Below, in pieces: positions 15,768 to 22,790 of a stretch of DNA of 28,012 bases (positions within the stretch are counted from its first letter, which is position 1; each line of letters opens with the position of its first letter). Under the pieces are notes generated by a model, which saw nothing but the letters and a program-made list of their open reading frames with translations, did not search any database and was not told the DNA's origin. Location of the stretch: assembly GCA_016200785.1 (NCBI GenBank), contig JACQED010000452.1, positions 1 to 28,012 on the forward strand, in the 5' to 3' direction. The position numbers and the translations under genes are program-made. The stretch is from Chloroflexota bacterium. Lineage in GTDB: Bacteria > Chloroflexota > Anaerolineae > Anaerolineales > JACQED01.

Positions 15768-17583
15768 GGGCCAGACTCTCAAACTCCGCCTTGATTCTCT
15801 CTGCCAATTCCTTCAAGTCCTCCTCCGCCTCGGCCACCGGCCGTTCCTTCATGCGCGCAATTTCGGCGACGACGGGCAAGGCGCTAATGCGCTCGAGCGA
15901 GATGCCGGCCTCCAGCGCGGTGGTGGCGAGATGGTGAAATTCCAGAATCGCGTGGAGCATCCAGTAGGCTTTTGGCAGTGGGCAGAAGCGATCAATATCG
16001 TGATAGGCCGACTGCTGCAGGAAATCCTCGCGCAACATGCGGGCAATGGCCAGTACTGCGCGCTGAGACTCGGCCAGCGCGTCCGGCCCGACGAGTTGCA
16101 CGATCTCCAGCAATTCCACTTCGCGCTGAAGCAGGGCCATTGCCTCGCGCATCAGATCGTTCCAATCGGGCGCGGCTTCGGCGGCGTACCACTCGCGCAG
16201 GTTGTAGAGGGTGTAACTGCGCGTCCAGTTAATCGAGGGGAAGTGGCGGCGGCGTGAGAGATCGTAATCGAGCGCCCAGAATGTGCCGACCGCGCGGAGC
16301 GAGTTCTGCGTCATCGGTTCGGAGAAGTCGCCGCCCGGCGGCGAGACGGCGCCCACGACCGTCACCGAGCCGGTGCGTGAACCCCCACCCACACCCTCAC
16401 CCTGTGAGGCGGAGGGCTGGGGAAGGGGGCCGCCCAAGCACACCACGCGCCCGGAGCGCTCGTAGAATTCAGAGAGGCGCGCGGCCAGATAGGCCGGGTA
16501 ACCCTCCTCGCCGGGCATCTCCTCCAGCCGTCCGGAAATTTCGCGCAGGGCTTCGCCCCAGCGCGAGGTGCTGTCGGCCAACAGCATCACGTCGTAACCC
16601 ATGTCGCGGTAATACTCGGCCATCGTGACGCCGGTATAGATACTGGCCTCGCGCGCGGCGACGGGCATGTTGGACGTGTTGGCGATGAGGATGGTGCGGG
16701 CCATCAGCGGCGCGCCGTGACGCGGGTCTTCCAATGTCGGGAACTCCTCGAGCACTTCGGTCATCTCGTTGCCGCGCTCGCCGCAGCCGACGTACACCAC
16801 CACGTCGGCCTCCGACCAGCGCGCGAGCGAATGCTCGGTGACGGTCTTGCCGGTGCCAAAGCCGCCGGGGATGATCGCCGCGCCGCCGCGTGCGACGGGG
16901 AAGAACGTGTCTATGATGCGCGTGCCCGTGATGAGGGGTCGATCGGGGTCGAGTTTGTTGCGGTACGGCCTCGGCTGGCGGACGGGCCACTTTTGCGACA
17001 GTGTGATCTCGCGCCGATGCGTTTGCCCGTTGCCTTCAAGTTCGATCACGATCACTGGCTCGCGCACGGTGAACTCGCCTTCGTAAGCGGCGGCGACGCG
17101 GCCATGCGCGTTCGGCGGAACCATCACGCGATGTTCGATGGTCTGGCTCTCGGGCACGACGCCCAGCACATCGCCCGGCTCGACGCGCTGTCCGATCTTG
17201 ACGCGCGGTGTGAACAGCCAGCGCCTTTCAAGCGGCAGAGCCGAGGCGGCCACGCCGCGTTCGAGGAAATTTCCGGTCACGGCGGCCAGGTCTTCGAGGG
17301 GGCGTTGCAACCCGTCGTAAACCCGCCCGAGCAAGCCCGGCCCCAATTCGGCGACGAGCGGCGAGCCGGTGCCAACTACCGGCTCGCCGACCTTCAGCCC
17401 GTTGGTGTCCTCGTACACCTGAATTGTCGTCAGGCCGCCGGCCAGCCGGATCACTTCGCCGATGAGTCCCACTTCTCCCACACGGACCACGTCATGCAGA
17501 CGCACCTCATCCAGCCCCGCTGCCCCCACTACCGGCCCGGCGATGCGGACCAGGGTTCCCTTGCGACCACCCCATTCACTCAT
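15748..17583 (-). CDS. atpA: V/A-type ATP synthase subunit A (catalytic)
   Basis: Catalytic subunit of the head, 611 aa. The P-loop is GGFGTGKT (240-247), with GERGNEMTEVLEEFP (~268-282), LLADSTSRWGEALREISGRL (~334-353) and VGAVSPPGGDFSEP (~410-423) in order. The 'non-homologous region' typical of V/A-type A subunits is present before the P-loop. The ATG at 17583 is preceded by GGGGAGG. Residues 385-402 (GPLPQPSASQGEGVGGGS) are extra: the family normally runs from RV..LG into GSVT. The inserted DNA is a palindromic repeat-like block. Catalytic motifs are otherwise intact, so the subunit is probably functional. Confidence 0.96.
   Translation of the reverse strand: MSEWGGRKGTLVRIAGPVVGAAGLDEVRLHDVVRVGEVGLIGEVIRLAGGLTTIQVYEDTNGLKVGEPVVGTGSPLVAELGPGLLGRVYDGLQRPLEDLAAVTGNFLERGVAASALPLERRWLFTPRVKIGQRVEPGDVLGVVPESQTIEHRVMVPPNAHGRVAAAYEGEFTVREPVIVIELEGNGQTHRREITLSQKWPVRQPRPYRNKLDPDRPLITGTRIIDTFFPVARGGAAIIPGGFGTGKTVTEHSLARWSEADVVVYVGCGERGNEMTEVLEEFPTLEDPRHGAPLMARTILIANTSNMPVAAREASIYTGVTMAEYYRDMGYDVMLLADSTSRWGEALREISGRLEEMPGEEGYPAYLAARLSEFYERSGRVVCLGGPLPQPSASQGEGVGGGSRTGSVTVVGAVSPPGGDFSEPMTQNSLRAVGTFWALDYDLSRRRHFPSINWTRSYTLYNLREWYAAEAAPDWNDLMREAMALLQREVELLEIVQLVGPDALAESQRAVLAIARMLREDFLQQSAYHDIDRFCPLPKAYWMLHAILEFHHLATTALEAGISLERISALPVVAEIARMKERPVAEAEEDLKELAERIKAEFESLAHDHSTP
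16378..16431 (-). repeat. 54-bp palindromic repeat block inserted in frame in atpA
   Basis: The plus strand reads CCCCCACCCACACCCTCACC then TGTGAGGCGGAGGGCTGGGG. The core stem is CCTCAC/GTGAGG (16395-16400 with 16404-16409), flanked by C-rich and G-rich arms. It adds exactly 18 codons, with no stop, to a surface-type loop of subunit A. Composition and structure differ from the surrounding coding sequence. Confidence 0.7.
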
Positions 17584-17602
17584 ACATCCTCCCCCTGTCA
17601 CC

Positions 17603-17941
17603 TCACACCTGTTCTCCCTTGAACGTGATGTGGAATCCGATGGCGCGCCGGATCAACTCGGCGATGCGGCGCTTGCGCGAACCTTCCGGGCCTAGCGGCC
17701 CGCCGCCCGGGATAGCGAGGCAGGGCAATTGGTCGGCCGATTCCAACCGCCGCCGAAACACCGGGTCGAATTCGGCAAGCAGTCCGTCGTCCACCGCGAT
17801 CAAACCCACCTCGCCCGCAGACAGCCAATCGCCGATGATTTGCTCAGCCTCCTCGGCATCTTCGGCCGCGAACGCTTCCACCCCGGCGAGGTGAAAGCCG
17901 GGGAGGAGGGACGGGCGGGTGAGAGCGAGTAGACGACTCAT
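17603..17941 (-). CDS. atpF: V/A-type ATP synthase subunit F
   Basis: Small rotor-associated subunit, 112 aa. The Rossmann-like core appears as GFHLAGVEAFAAEDAEEAEQ (residues ~15-34) and EVGLIAVDDGLLAEFDP (~43-59), followed by LPCLAIPGGGP (~73-83) and a C-terminal helix, all typical of AtpF/NtpG. The ATG at 17941 lacks an obvious ribosome site; the upstream gap holds a degenerate repeat. It lies between C and A, its usual operon position. Confidence 0.93.
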   Translation of the reverse strand: MSRLLALTRPSLLPGFHLAGVEAFAAEDAEEAEQIIGDWLSAGEVGLIAVDDGLLAEFDPVFRRRLESADQLPCLAIPGGGPLGPEGSRKRRIAELIRRAIGFHITFKGEQV

Positions 17942-18003
17942 ACGATTCTGGATTTCTGATTGCCGACCGACGGTTCAATCGGCAATCAAGATTCGACAAT
18001 CAT
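17942..18003. repeat. Degenerate inverted repeat, ATTGCCGATTGCTGATT family, copy 2
   Basis: Between atpC and atpF, GGATTTCTGATTGCCGACC faces CAATCGGCAATCAAGATTCG. It is the same word family as 2802-2901. The end of the atpC reading frame (MIVES and stop) lies within it. Confidence 0.65.
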
Positions 18004-19077
18004 AAATTCCGCTCGAATACGCTCCGGCTTCTCGCCGAGCATGAATCCCTGCACGATGGCGCGGAGGTTGGCGACTTCGTTGGTCTTCAGAGCGACGTAG
18101 CCCAACAGCACGCCAATGCCCAGCGGATCGCGGACGAGGGCAGTCGCGTGATGCTTGAGTTTTTGACGGGAGAGGGCGCGCTCAAAGACGCTGAGCCGGC
18201 CGGTGGATGAGTAGCCTTCCATCGCGCCTGACAGAGTCGGGCCGTAGACGGTTGCGTGGAGAACGTTCACCGCGTCGGCCAGTGACGCTTGGCGCGCGGC
18301 CTGGGTCAGCGTCGCGAACGAAACGTGGCCGGGGCCGACGAAGAGCGCCGTAACTCCGTCTGCGCCGAAACGATCGCGCAAGGCGGCCGGCGCGTCCGCC
18401 GCGCCGACCAAGCGAAGCGCGGTCAGGATGTTCGTCACGTCGGCCTCGAGTGTCAGCGCTTCGACCAACGGCCCGGTGTCTTCGTCTGACTCGCGGGCCG
18501 ACTCGAGGGCCGCGGCGAAATACCAGCGATCCAGCGCCAATTCCAGCATCGCCGGCTCAAGCGTGGCCTCACGCCGCCCGGCGCGCAAGGCCAGCAAGGG
18601 CCGGGCGAGCGGCACGCGCCACGTGGCGAGCAGGTCAATCGCCGCGCGCCAATTGGCCGCGCGCGCCAGTTCGGCCAGTTCGGCGGCGCGCAATTCACCG
18701 ACCGGCAGGGTGCTGGCAAGGATTTCACTGGCCGGCACTTGGCGCGCCAATCCTCTCAGCACGGCCTTGACGTTGTGAACGTCATAGGCGCGGAGCACGA
18801 CGGAGGCCAACGCGCCGGCTGGGCCGGTGGCAGGAAAGAAACTGCGCGCTTTGCCGACCGTGGCGACGAGATCGTTTCGCAGAGCCTCGGCTATGCATTC
18901 GACGCCGGTCAGCCTGACCAAAGCCGCCTCCACCGCCTCGCGATAGGGGGTGTTCGTCAACGCGGTGATCAAGCCTGGCACACTGCCGGCCTCGGTCAGA
19001 TCTTCGACGGCGCGGCGAGAGAGCAGGCGTGACTTCATTGCGCGAAGGCGGGCGTTGGCGTAGTCGAAGTCAGACAT
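17986..19077 (-). CDS. atpC: V/A-type ATP synthase subunit C (d-type)
   Basis: Funnel-shaped socket subunit, 363 aa, which joins the central stalk to the K ring. The family N-terminus YANARLRAMKSRLLSRRAVE, the repeated helical segments with VLRAYDVHNVKAVLRGL (~93-109) and the C-terminal VALKTNEVANLRAIVQGF (~329-346) identify it. The ATG at 19077 lies 43 bases inside atpE. An alternative ATG at 19038 (MKSRLL) gives a neat ATGA overlap but would remove the conserved Y.NARLR segment, so the upstream start is preferred. Confidence 0.93.
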   Translation of the reverse strand: MSDFDYANARLRAMKSRLLSRRAVEDLTEAGSVPGLITALTNTPYREAVEAALVRLTGVECIAEALRNDLVATVGKARSFFPATGPAGALASVVLRAYDVHNVKAVLRGLARQVPASEILASTLPVGELRAAELAELARAANWRAAIDLLATWRVPLARPLLALRAGRREATLEPAMLELALDRWYFAAALESARESDEDTGPLVEALTLEADVTNILTALRLVGAADAPAALRDRFGADGVTALFVGPGHVSFATLTQAARQASLADAVNVLHATVYGPTLSGAMEGYSSTGRLSVFERALSRQKLKHHATALVRDPLGIGVLLGYVALKTNEVANLRAIVQGFMLGEKPERIRAEFMIVES

Positions 19078-19673
19078 TCATTCTCAAAGAGCGCCGCCAG
19101 TTGTCTCCGCAGGAATGGCGCGGCGCGTTCGAGCCGGGCCTCCAGCGTATTGATCGCGACGATGCGCCCGTCGCCACTGCGGGCGACCACACCGCCCCAG
19201 CCGTTGAGGCAAGGCGTAATCGGCGCGTCGAGACCGATGCCGTCCAGGACCTGGCGCAACAGCGCTGTGTCACGTGGGTCTGCCTCAAGGCGGGGCGGAG
19301 CGCCCGGCTGCGCTTCATCGCCGAGCACGGTGAGGGCTTCCTCGGTCAGGCGACGCAAGATGATGGGGTAGTCGGGGCTGGCGCGGATGCCGGCCAGAGA
19401 TGCGCGCGTTCCCGCCAGTGCCGCGTCAACCAACCGGTCACAGACTTCACCTACGGTGCGCAGTGACTCCAGCCGGGCGCGATGCAGCCGGCGCGCCCGC
19501 TCGCCTGCCGCCGGGAGCAACGCCGCACGCCGCGCCTGCTCGTGTCTGGCGGAGGCCGAGCGCTCGGCCTCGGTCTGGATTTGTCGGACGCGGGCTTCCG
19601 TTTCGGCGCGTATTCGCGCCGCGTCGGCGTCGCCGCCGGCCTCGATCACGGCCAGGATCGCTTCGAGGCTCAC
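19035..19673 (-). CDS. atpE: V/A-type ATP synthase subunit E
   Basis: Peripheral-stalk subunit, 212 aa; in the family it forms a coiled coil with H/G. Residues ~1-75 are a long charged helix (EAGGDADAARIRAETEARV, then Ala/Arg/Glu-rich), followed by the globular C-terminal domain with YPIILRRLTEEAL (~102-114), GGVVARSGDGRIVAINTLEA (~159-178) and a final helix. The GTG start at 19673 overlaps the atpK stop (GTGA), with GGAGG upstream. Confidence 0.92.
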   Translation of the reverse strand: MSLEAILAVIEAGGDADAARIRAETEARVRQIQTEAERSASARHEQARRAALLPAAGERARRLHRARLESLRTVGEVCDRLVDAALAGTRASLAGIRASPDYPIILRRLTEEALTVLGDEAQPGAPPRLEADPRDTALLRQVLDGIGLDAPITPCLNGWGGVVARSGDGRIVAINTLEARLERAAPFLRRQLAALFENECLTSTTPTPAFAQ

Positions 19674-19903
19674 CCGCCGAGGCCTCCACCCATCAGCAGC
19701 ACCATCGCCGCTACGGCAAAACCCAATATGACCATCGTCTCCGGGATGGCGATCAGCAGGATTACCAGGCCGACCATCTCCGGCTTCTCGGCAATCGCGC
19801 CGACGCCAGCCGACCCGATGCGGCCCTGGGCCAGCCCTGTGCCGATTGCGGCCAGCCCGACGGCGAGGCCTGCGCCGATGGCGATCAATCCGGTTGCATC
19901 CAT
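19670..19903 (-). CDS. atpK: V/A-type ATP synthase subunit K (proteolipid c ring)
   Basis: A 77-aa two-helix proteolipid forming the ion-translocating ring. Helix 1 spans ~5-25 and helix 2 ~44-73, joined by the polar loop GRIGSAGVGAIAEKPEM. The ion-binding carboxylate is Glu55 in AIPETMVIL. Gln26 (GLAQG) in helix 1 and Thr56 next to the Glu match part of the Na+ ligand set seen in Na+-type rings, but the position five residues after Glu, often Tyr in those rings, is Leu60. Ion specificity is therefore unresolved. The ATG at 19903 has GGAGG. Confidence 0.95.
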   Translation of the reverse strand: MDATGLIAIGAGLAVGLAAIGTGLAQGRIGSAGVGAIAEKPEMVGLVILLIAIPETMVILGFAVAAMVLLMGGGLGG

Positions 19904-19981
19904 GTGTCTAATCCTCCATGATCCTGTCGTGCGTGGAGCGCGGGGTGGAGCGAAATCGCTCCACTCCGCACGCCAAACGTG

Positions 19982-21901
19982 TCACAATTCGCTCCCAAAC
20001 GGCTCGAAGGGCCTGCCTCCGCCCTCGTAGAATTTGCGAAAGAATTCGACATAGTGCAAACGCAAACTGTGAATGGTGGGACTGAATGCGCCCAGCACCA
20101 GGTTGAGGGCGTGAATGAACACGGCGATGATGACGCCGGCGACGATATTGCCCAGGTTGCCAGCCAGGTCGTTGGCGACCCGGGCCAGATACACCGAGGC
20201 CAGGCCGATGGCCGCAAGACGCAGATACGACAGGATATTCCCCACCAGCCCGACAAATTCAATTGGACCCATGAGCAGACCCAGCCAGCCGAGCGACGCG
20301 CCCAGCAGCGCAATGCCGACGATCATGGCCGCCACGCCCGGTGTCATGAACCCGGCTGGCAGCCACTTGACTGCGACGGACACGACTAAGAAGAGTCCGA
20401 TGAGTCCCACCAGCATTCCCCCGCGCTCTAAAAGATGATTCCGGCTGCGCTGGCGGAACGCCTCCCACACGCCGAGAATGAGACCGAGCGTGATGTGAAC
20501 GGCTCCCACGGCGACTGAAAACAACAGCAGGCCGGTCACCTGCCGGGGGCTGGTGCGGTCAAGCCAGAGAGCGTGCAGGCCGAAGTGCTCGCCCAGCGTG
20601 CCGAAGGCCTCCCCGTACAAAAAGCCGAAGGCGATTCCCCAGGCCGATCCCAGCAAGAGCACGTGAAGGATGTCGCGCGCGATCCCCGGCGTTCGGAAGC
20701 GCCGCAAGAGAATGAAGGAGAACAACAGCAGCAGTGCGCCGTAAGCCACGTCGCCGAGGATCATCCCAAAGAAGATGGGCAAGAAGACGGCCATCAACAT
20801 CGTCGGGTCTATCCCTTCGTAGCGTGGGACGGCCAGCAGCCGCACCAGGCTTTGAAAGGGCCGGGCCGGGCCGGGGTTTACTAGCGCCACCGGCGCCCGC
20901 TTCTCGTCGGCGCGAGTCGGCGGCAGGGCTTGCATGACCGCCGCGTCGCCGACGACGGCGGTGAGGGCTTCGCGCACGCGCGGCAGATCGCGCTCCGGCG
21001 TCCAGCCGACGAGCACGAAAGTTTGGTCGGTCTCGCCAAAGCGCGAGAGAACGGCGAACTCCTCCAGCCGCTGGCGCAGACAGATGCGCCAGCACGCCAA
21101 GCGCGGTTCCCATACCTCGGCCAACGCCGACAGGGCCGACTTGACCTGGGCCAATTCCTGCGGGATAGCGGCCAGCCGTTGGCTCAGCGCCGCCACGGCC
21201 CTGTCCGGCGGTTGATTGGCAAAATCTGACGGGAGGCGCAAGCGCGAGATGTCTTCGCGGCCGAGGAGTGTTTCCACCTCGATCGCAAAATCATCGGGAA
21301 TCACGATGAGCATGGCGCGCGTGGCGGAATCCACGTCCTCCGCGACCACCTCCGCCCGCCCGCCGGTGAGATTCACCACCCGCTCGGCGACGGCGTCCAG
21401 CACGCCCAGGTGGGTGCGGGAGACGAGCAGGCCGAAAGACACGTTGGCCGGGTCGCGCGCCGAGAGCGGCACGATGGGCAGCAGTTTGCGCAGCGTCGCC
21501 TCGTAGCGCGGCAGCGAGGCCTGCTCCGCTTCCAGCGATCCCCGTTTCGACACGAGCGCCTGCGCTTGCGGGCCAAGTGTTTCCAGGCCGGCGCGTGCTT
21601 CGGTCAGACAGTCTTCGCCCGGCGACCCGCCAGCGGCGTGCGGCATCTGGGCCGGCGAGCCAGGCCGCCGGCCATCGGCGACGAGGGCCGCAAGCAACCC
21701 TTCTATCCTCGCGGTCAGGTACCCCAGTTCTTCCTGAGTCCGCACCATATCCCGATCCAGATGCAGCGGACGGGCCGACACGTCGCCGGCCTCGGACAGA
21801 TCTTCAATTTGAACGCAACCGAGACAGTGCAGGGCATGCACGGCGGCTTCAAGATGTGTCTTGAGGCCCACGATTTGCAGGCGACTCATCCTGAGTCTCA
21901 T
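19982..21901 (-). CDS. atpI: V/A-type ATP synthase subunit I (a-type membrane stator)
   Basis: Stator subunit, 639 aa, forming the ion half-channels against the K ring. The soluble N-terminal half (~1-330) begins MRLRMSRLQIVGLKTHLEAA. The C-terminal half holds about seven or eight membrane helices starting at MLMAVFLPIFFGMILGDVAY, and the essential arginine is Arg561 in SYLRLAAIGLA. A Gly/Pro-rich stretch near residues 76-94 (RRPGSPAQMPHAAGGSPGE) looks like an extra loop. The frame stays open upstream to 22144 because of the frameshift in atpH; the ATG at 21901 is chosen because GGGAGG precedes it and TAATG overlaps the expected atpH stop. Confidence 0.94.
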   Translation of the reverse strand: MRLRMSRLQIVGLKTHLEAAVHALHCLGCVQIEDLSEAGDVSARPLHLDRDMVRTQEELGYLTARIEGLLAALVADGRRPGSPAQMPHAAGGSPGEDCLTEARAGLETLGPQAQALVSKRGSLEAEQASLPRYEATLRKLLPIVPLSARDPANVSFGLLVSRTHLGVLDAVAERVVNLTGGRAEVVAEDVDSATRAMLIVIPDDFAIEVETLLGREDISRLRLPSDFANQPPDRAVAALSQRLAAIPQELAQVKSALSALAEVWEPRLACWRICLRQRLEEFAVLSRFGETDQTFVLVGWTPERDLPRVREALTAVVGDAAVMQALPPTRADEKRAPVALVNPGPARPFQSLVRLLAVPRYEGIDPTMLMAVFLPIFFGMILGDVAYGALLLLFSFILLRRFRTPGIARDILHVLLLGSAWGIAFGFLYGEAFGTLGEHFGLHALWLDRTSPRQVTGLLLFSVAVGAVHITLGLILGVWEAFRQRSRNHLLERGGMLVGLIGLFLVVSVAVKWLPAGFMTPGVAAMIVGIALLGASLGWLGLLMGPIEFVGLVGNILSYLRLAAIGLASVYLARVANDLAGNLGNIVAGVIIAVFIHALNLVLGAFSPTIHSLRLHYVEFFRKFYEGGGRPFEPFGSEL

Positions 21902-22144
21902 TAGCGCCTCCCGATGACCACCTGGACTGCCCGCGCGACGGCGGCCTCCAGATGGTTTTGCCCCACACGTCGGAGGGTCTCGGCGTCGGCCGCGGGCGGC
22001 ACGCTCTGCCTCAGCCAGCGCGGCTTCGGCCAGTTCGCGCTCGGCGGCGAGGCGGCGTTTCGCCTCGGCTTCTCTGCGGCGAATGACTTCGAGCACGTGG
22101 GGCGAGTCGCTTTGCAGCGGCGCGATCGCCGCGTGTTTGTCCAA
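21901..22144 (-). pseudogene. atpH: V/A-type ATP synthase subunit H (G-type stalk), one-base frameshift
   Basis: The peripheral-stalk partner of subunit E should sit here. From the TTG at 22144 (ATAGGAA upstream) the frame gives a typical charged coiled coil: SPHVLEVIRRREAEAKRRL, then Ala/Glu-rich to ERAAR. It then becomes Arg/Pro-rich. The proper C-terminus (ADAETLRRVGQNHLEAAV to IGRR and TAA at 21903) is one frame away. The shift lies near 21994-21997, at a run of three G/C bases; removing one base restores an 80-aa protein. In the present frame there is no stop before atpI, so H reads straight into I as one 720-codon frame. A sequencing error is as likely as a real mutation. Confidence 0.8.
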
Positions 22145-22159
22145 TTCCTATCCGTCGAA

Positions 22160-22402
22160 CTACAGCGGCGGAGTCGAGCCGTGAACTTCGTGAACGAAGT
22201 GCGCCCGCGTTTCCACCTCGGCCAGCTTGCAGGAGGCATACAGCGATGCCTCGGTCATCAGCCGCTTCGCCACGTCCTCCGGCAGGTCGCGCAGACTCTC
22301 CACGGTGTAACCGCGACTGCGGAGATATTCCGCGATGAGCGACTTCTCCAACGGATCGTACGGGTTTTCCATCAATGGAGTGTCCGGAGTTTCGGTCTTC
22401 AT
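22160..22402 (-). CDS. Conserved-looking 80-aa protein of unknown function heading the ATPase operon
   Basis: I do not recognise a named family. The protein is acidic and mostly helical, with PYDPLEKSLIAEYLRSRGYT, then SLRDLPEDVAKRLMTEASLY and KLAEVETRAHFVHEVHG, a pattern consistent with a compact helix bundle. There is no signal peptide, membrane segment or cysteine pair (one Cys only). The ATG at 22402 has GGAG upstream; its stop lies 15 bases before the TTG of atpH, so it is very likely co-transcribed with the ATPase genes. A second leader-element copy lies upstream. A role in ATPase assembly or regulation is only a guess from position. Confidence 0.75.
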   Translation of the reverse strand: MKTETPDTPLMENPYDPLEKSLIAEYLRSRGYTVESLRDLPEDVAKRLMTEASLYASCKLAEVETRAHFVHEVHGSTPPL

Positions 22403-22471
22403 AGTCGGTCTCCAAATCTACATTCCACTAACGCAGGGTGGGCGGCCCCAGTTCTGACAGGATGCAGGCCC

Positions 22472-22504
22472 TCGCTCACCGCGGAGCGCGCTGAGAGCGA
22501 GGAA
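22472..22504. repeat. GC-rich inverted repeat, 8-bp arms
   Basis: CCTCGCTC (22472-22479) pairs with GAGCGAGG (22497-22504) around ACCGCGGAGCGCGCTGA. No T-run follows on either strand, so it is not a classical terminator. It sits between the leader element and the 80-aa gene. Confidence 0.55.
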
Positions 22505-22570
22505 AAAAAGCGGATGCCCGCCGCCCTCCGCGAACTCGGCGATGAGACACAAGTTCTCTTGGCAATGCCT

Positions 22571-22611
22571 TGAAACAGAAAAGCCTCTAGGCTCGCCGCC
22601 AGAGGCTTTTC
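22571..22611 (-). terminator. Strong terminator-like hairpin in the ATPase leader
   Basis: GAAAAGCCTCT (22578-22588) pairs perfectly with AGAGGCTTTTC (22601-22611) over a 12-base loop. On the minus strand the 3' arm continues CTTTTCTGTTTC. The perfect A/T-flanked stem could also stop plus-strand transcription. It lies upstream of the ATPase operon in the same relation as 13371-13407 to hydB. Confidence 0.65.
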
Positions 22612-22767
22612 AATGGGGGTCAACACGCGGTCATTCAGAGGCATTGCCTCGCCTCTGCAGCCGCCATTATTGTGCATCCGGCGGCCGTTCATCGCTAGTG
22701 CAGAATGTCACCGTGACCGGCGATTGTTATCGTGATGGCAATCCAGATAATGCGGAGAAACTCAAGG
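22572..22767 (-). promoter_or_regulatory. Putative structured leader/attenuator upstream of the ATPase operon (repeat copy B)
   Basis: Homologous to 13370-13559 along essentially its whole length and in the same orientation. On the minus strand it has a 7-bp hairpin (CAGAGGC with GCCTCTG; 22636-22642 and 22651-22657, 8-base loop) followed by an 11-bp terminator-like hairpin. The word GCCTCTG occurs in both, so the first hairpin's arms could pair with the terminator arms instead. The stem formed in copy A by CATTCTGC/GCAGAATG is here interrupted (CATTATTGTGCA, 22665-22676, with TGCAGAATG, 22699-22707), consistent with a partly conserved structure. The next gene starts ~165 bases downstream. 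Confidence 0.55.
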
Positions 22768-22790
22768 AGCCTTTGGCAGCCAGGTGAAGG

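Noticed and set aside
21985..22010. Programmed ribosomal frameshift in atpH
   Set aside because: The site lacks a slippery heptamer and a clear stimulator, and this subunit is not known to be expressed that way. An indel is simpler.
13370..22767. The duplicated element as a MITE or composite transposon ends
   Set aside because: No terminal inverted repeats or target-site duplications were seen at the edges and no transposase lies between the copies. Origin by transposition is still not excluded.
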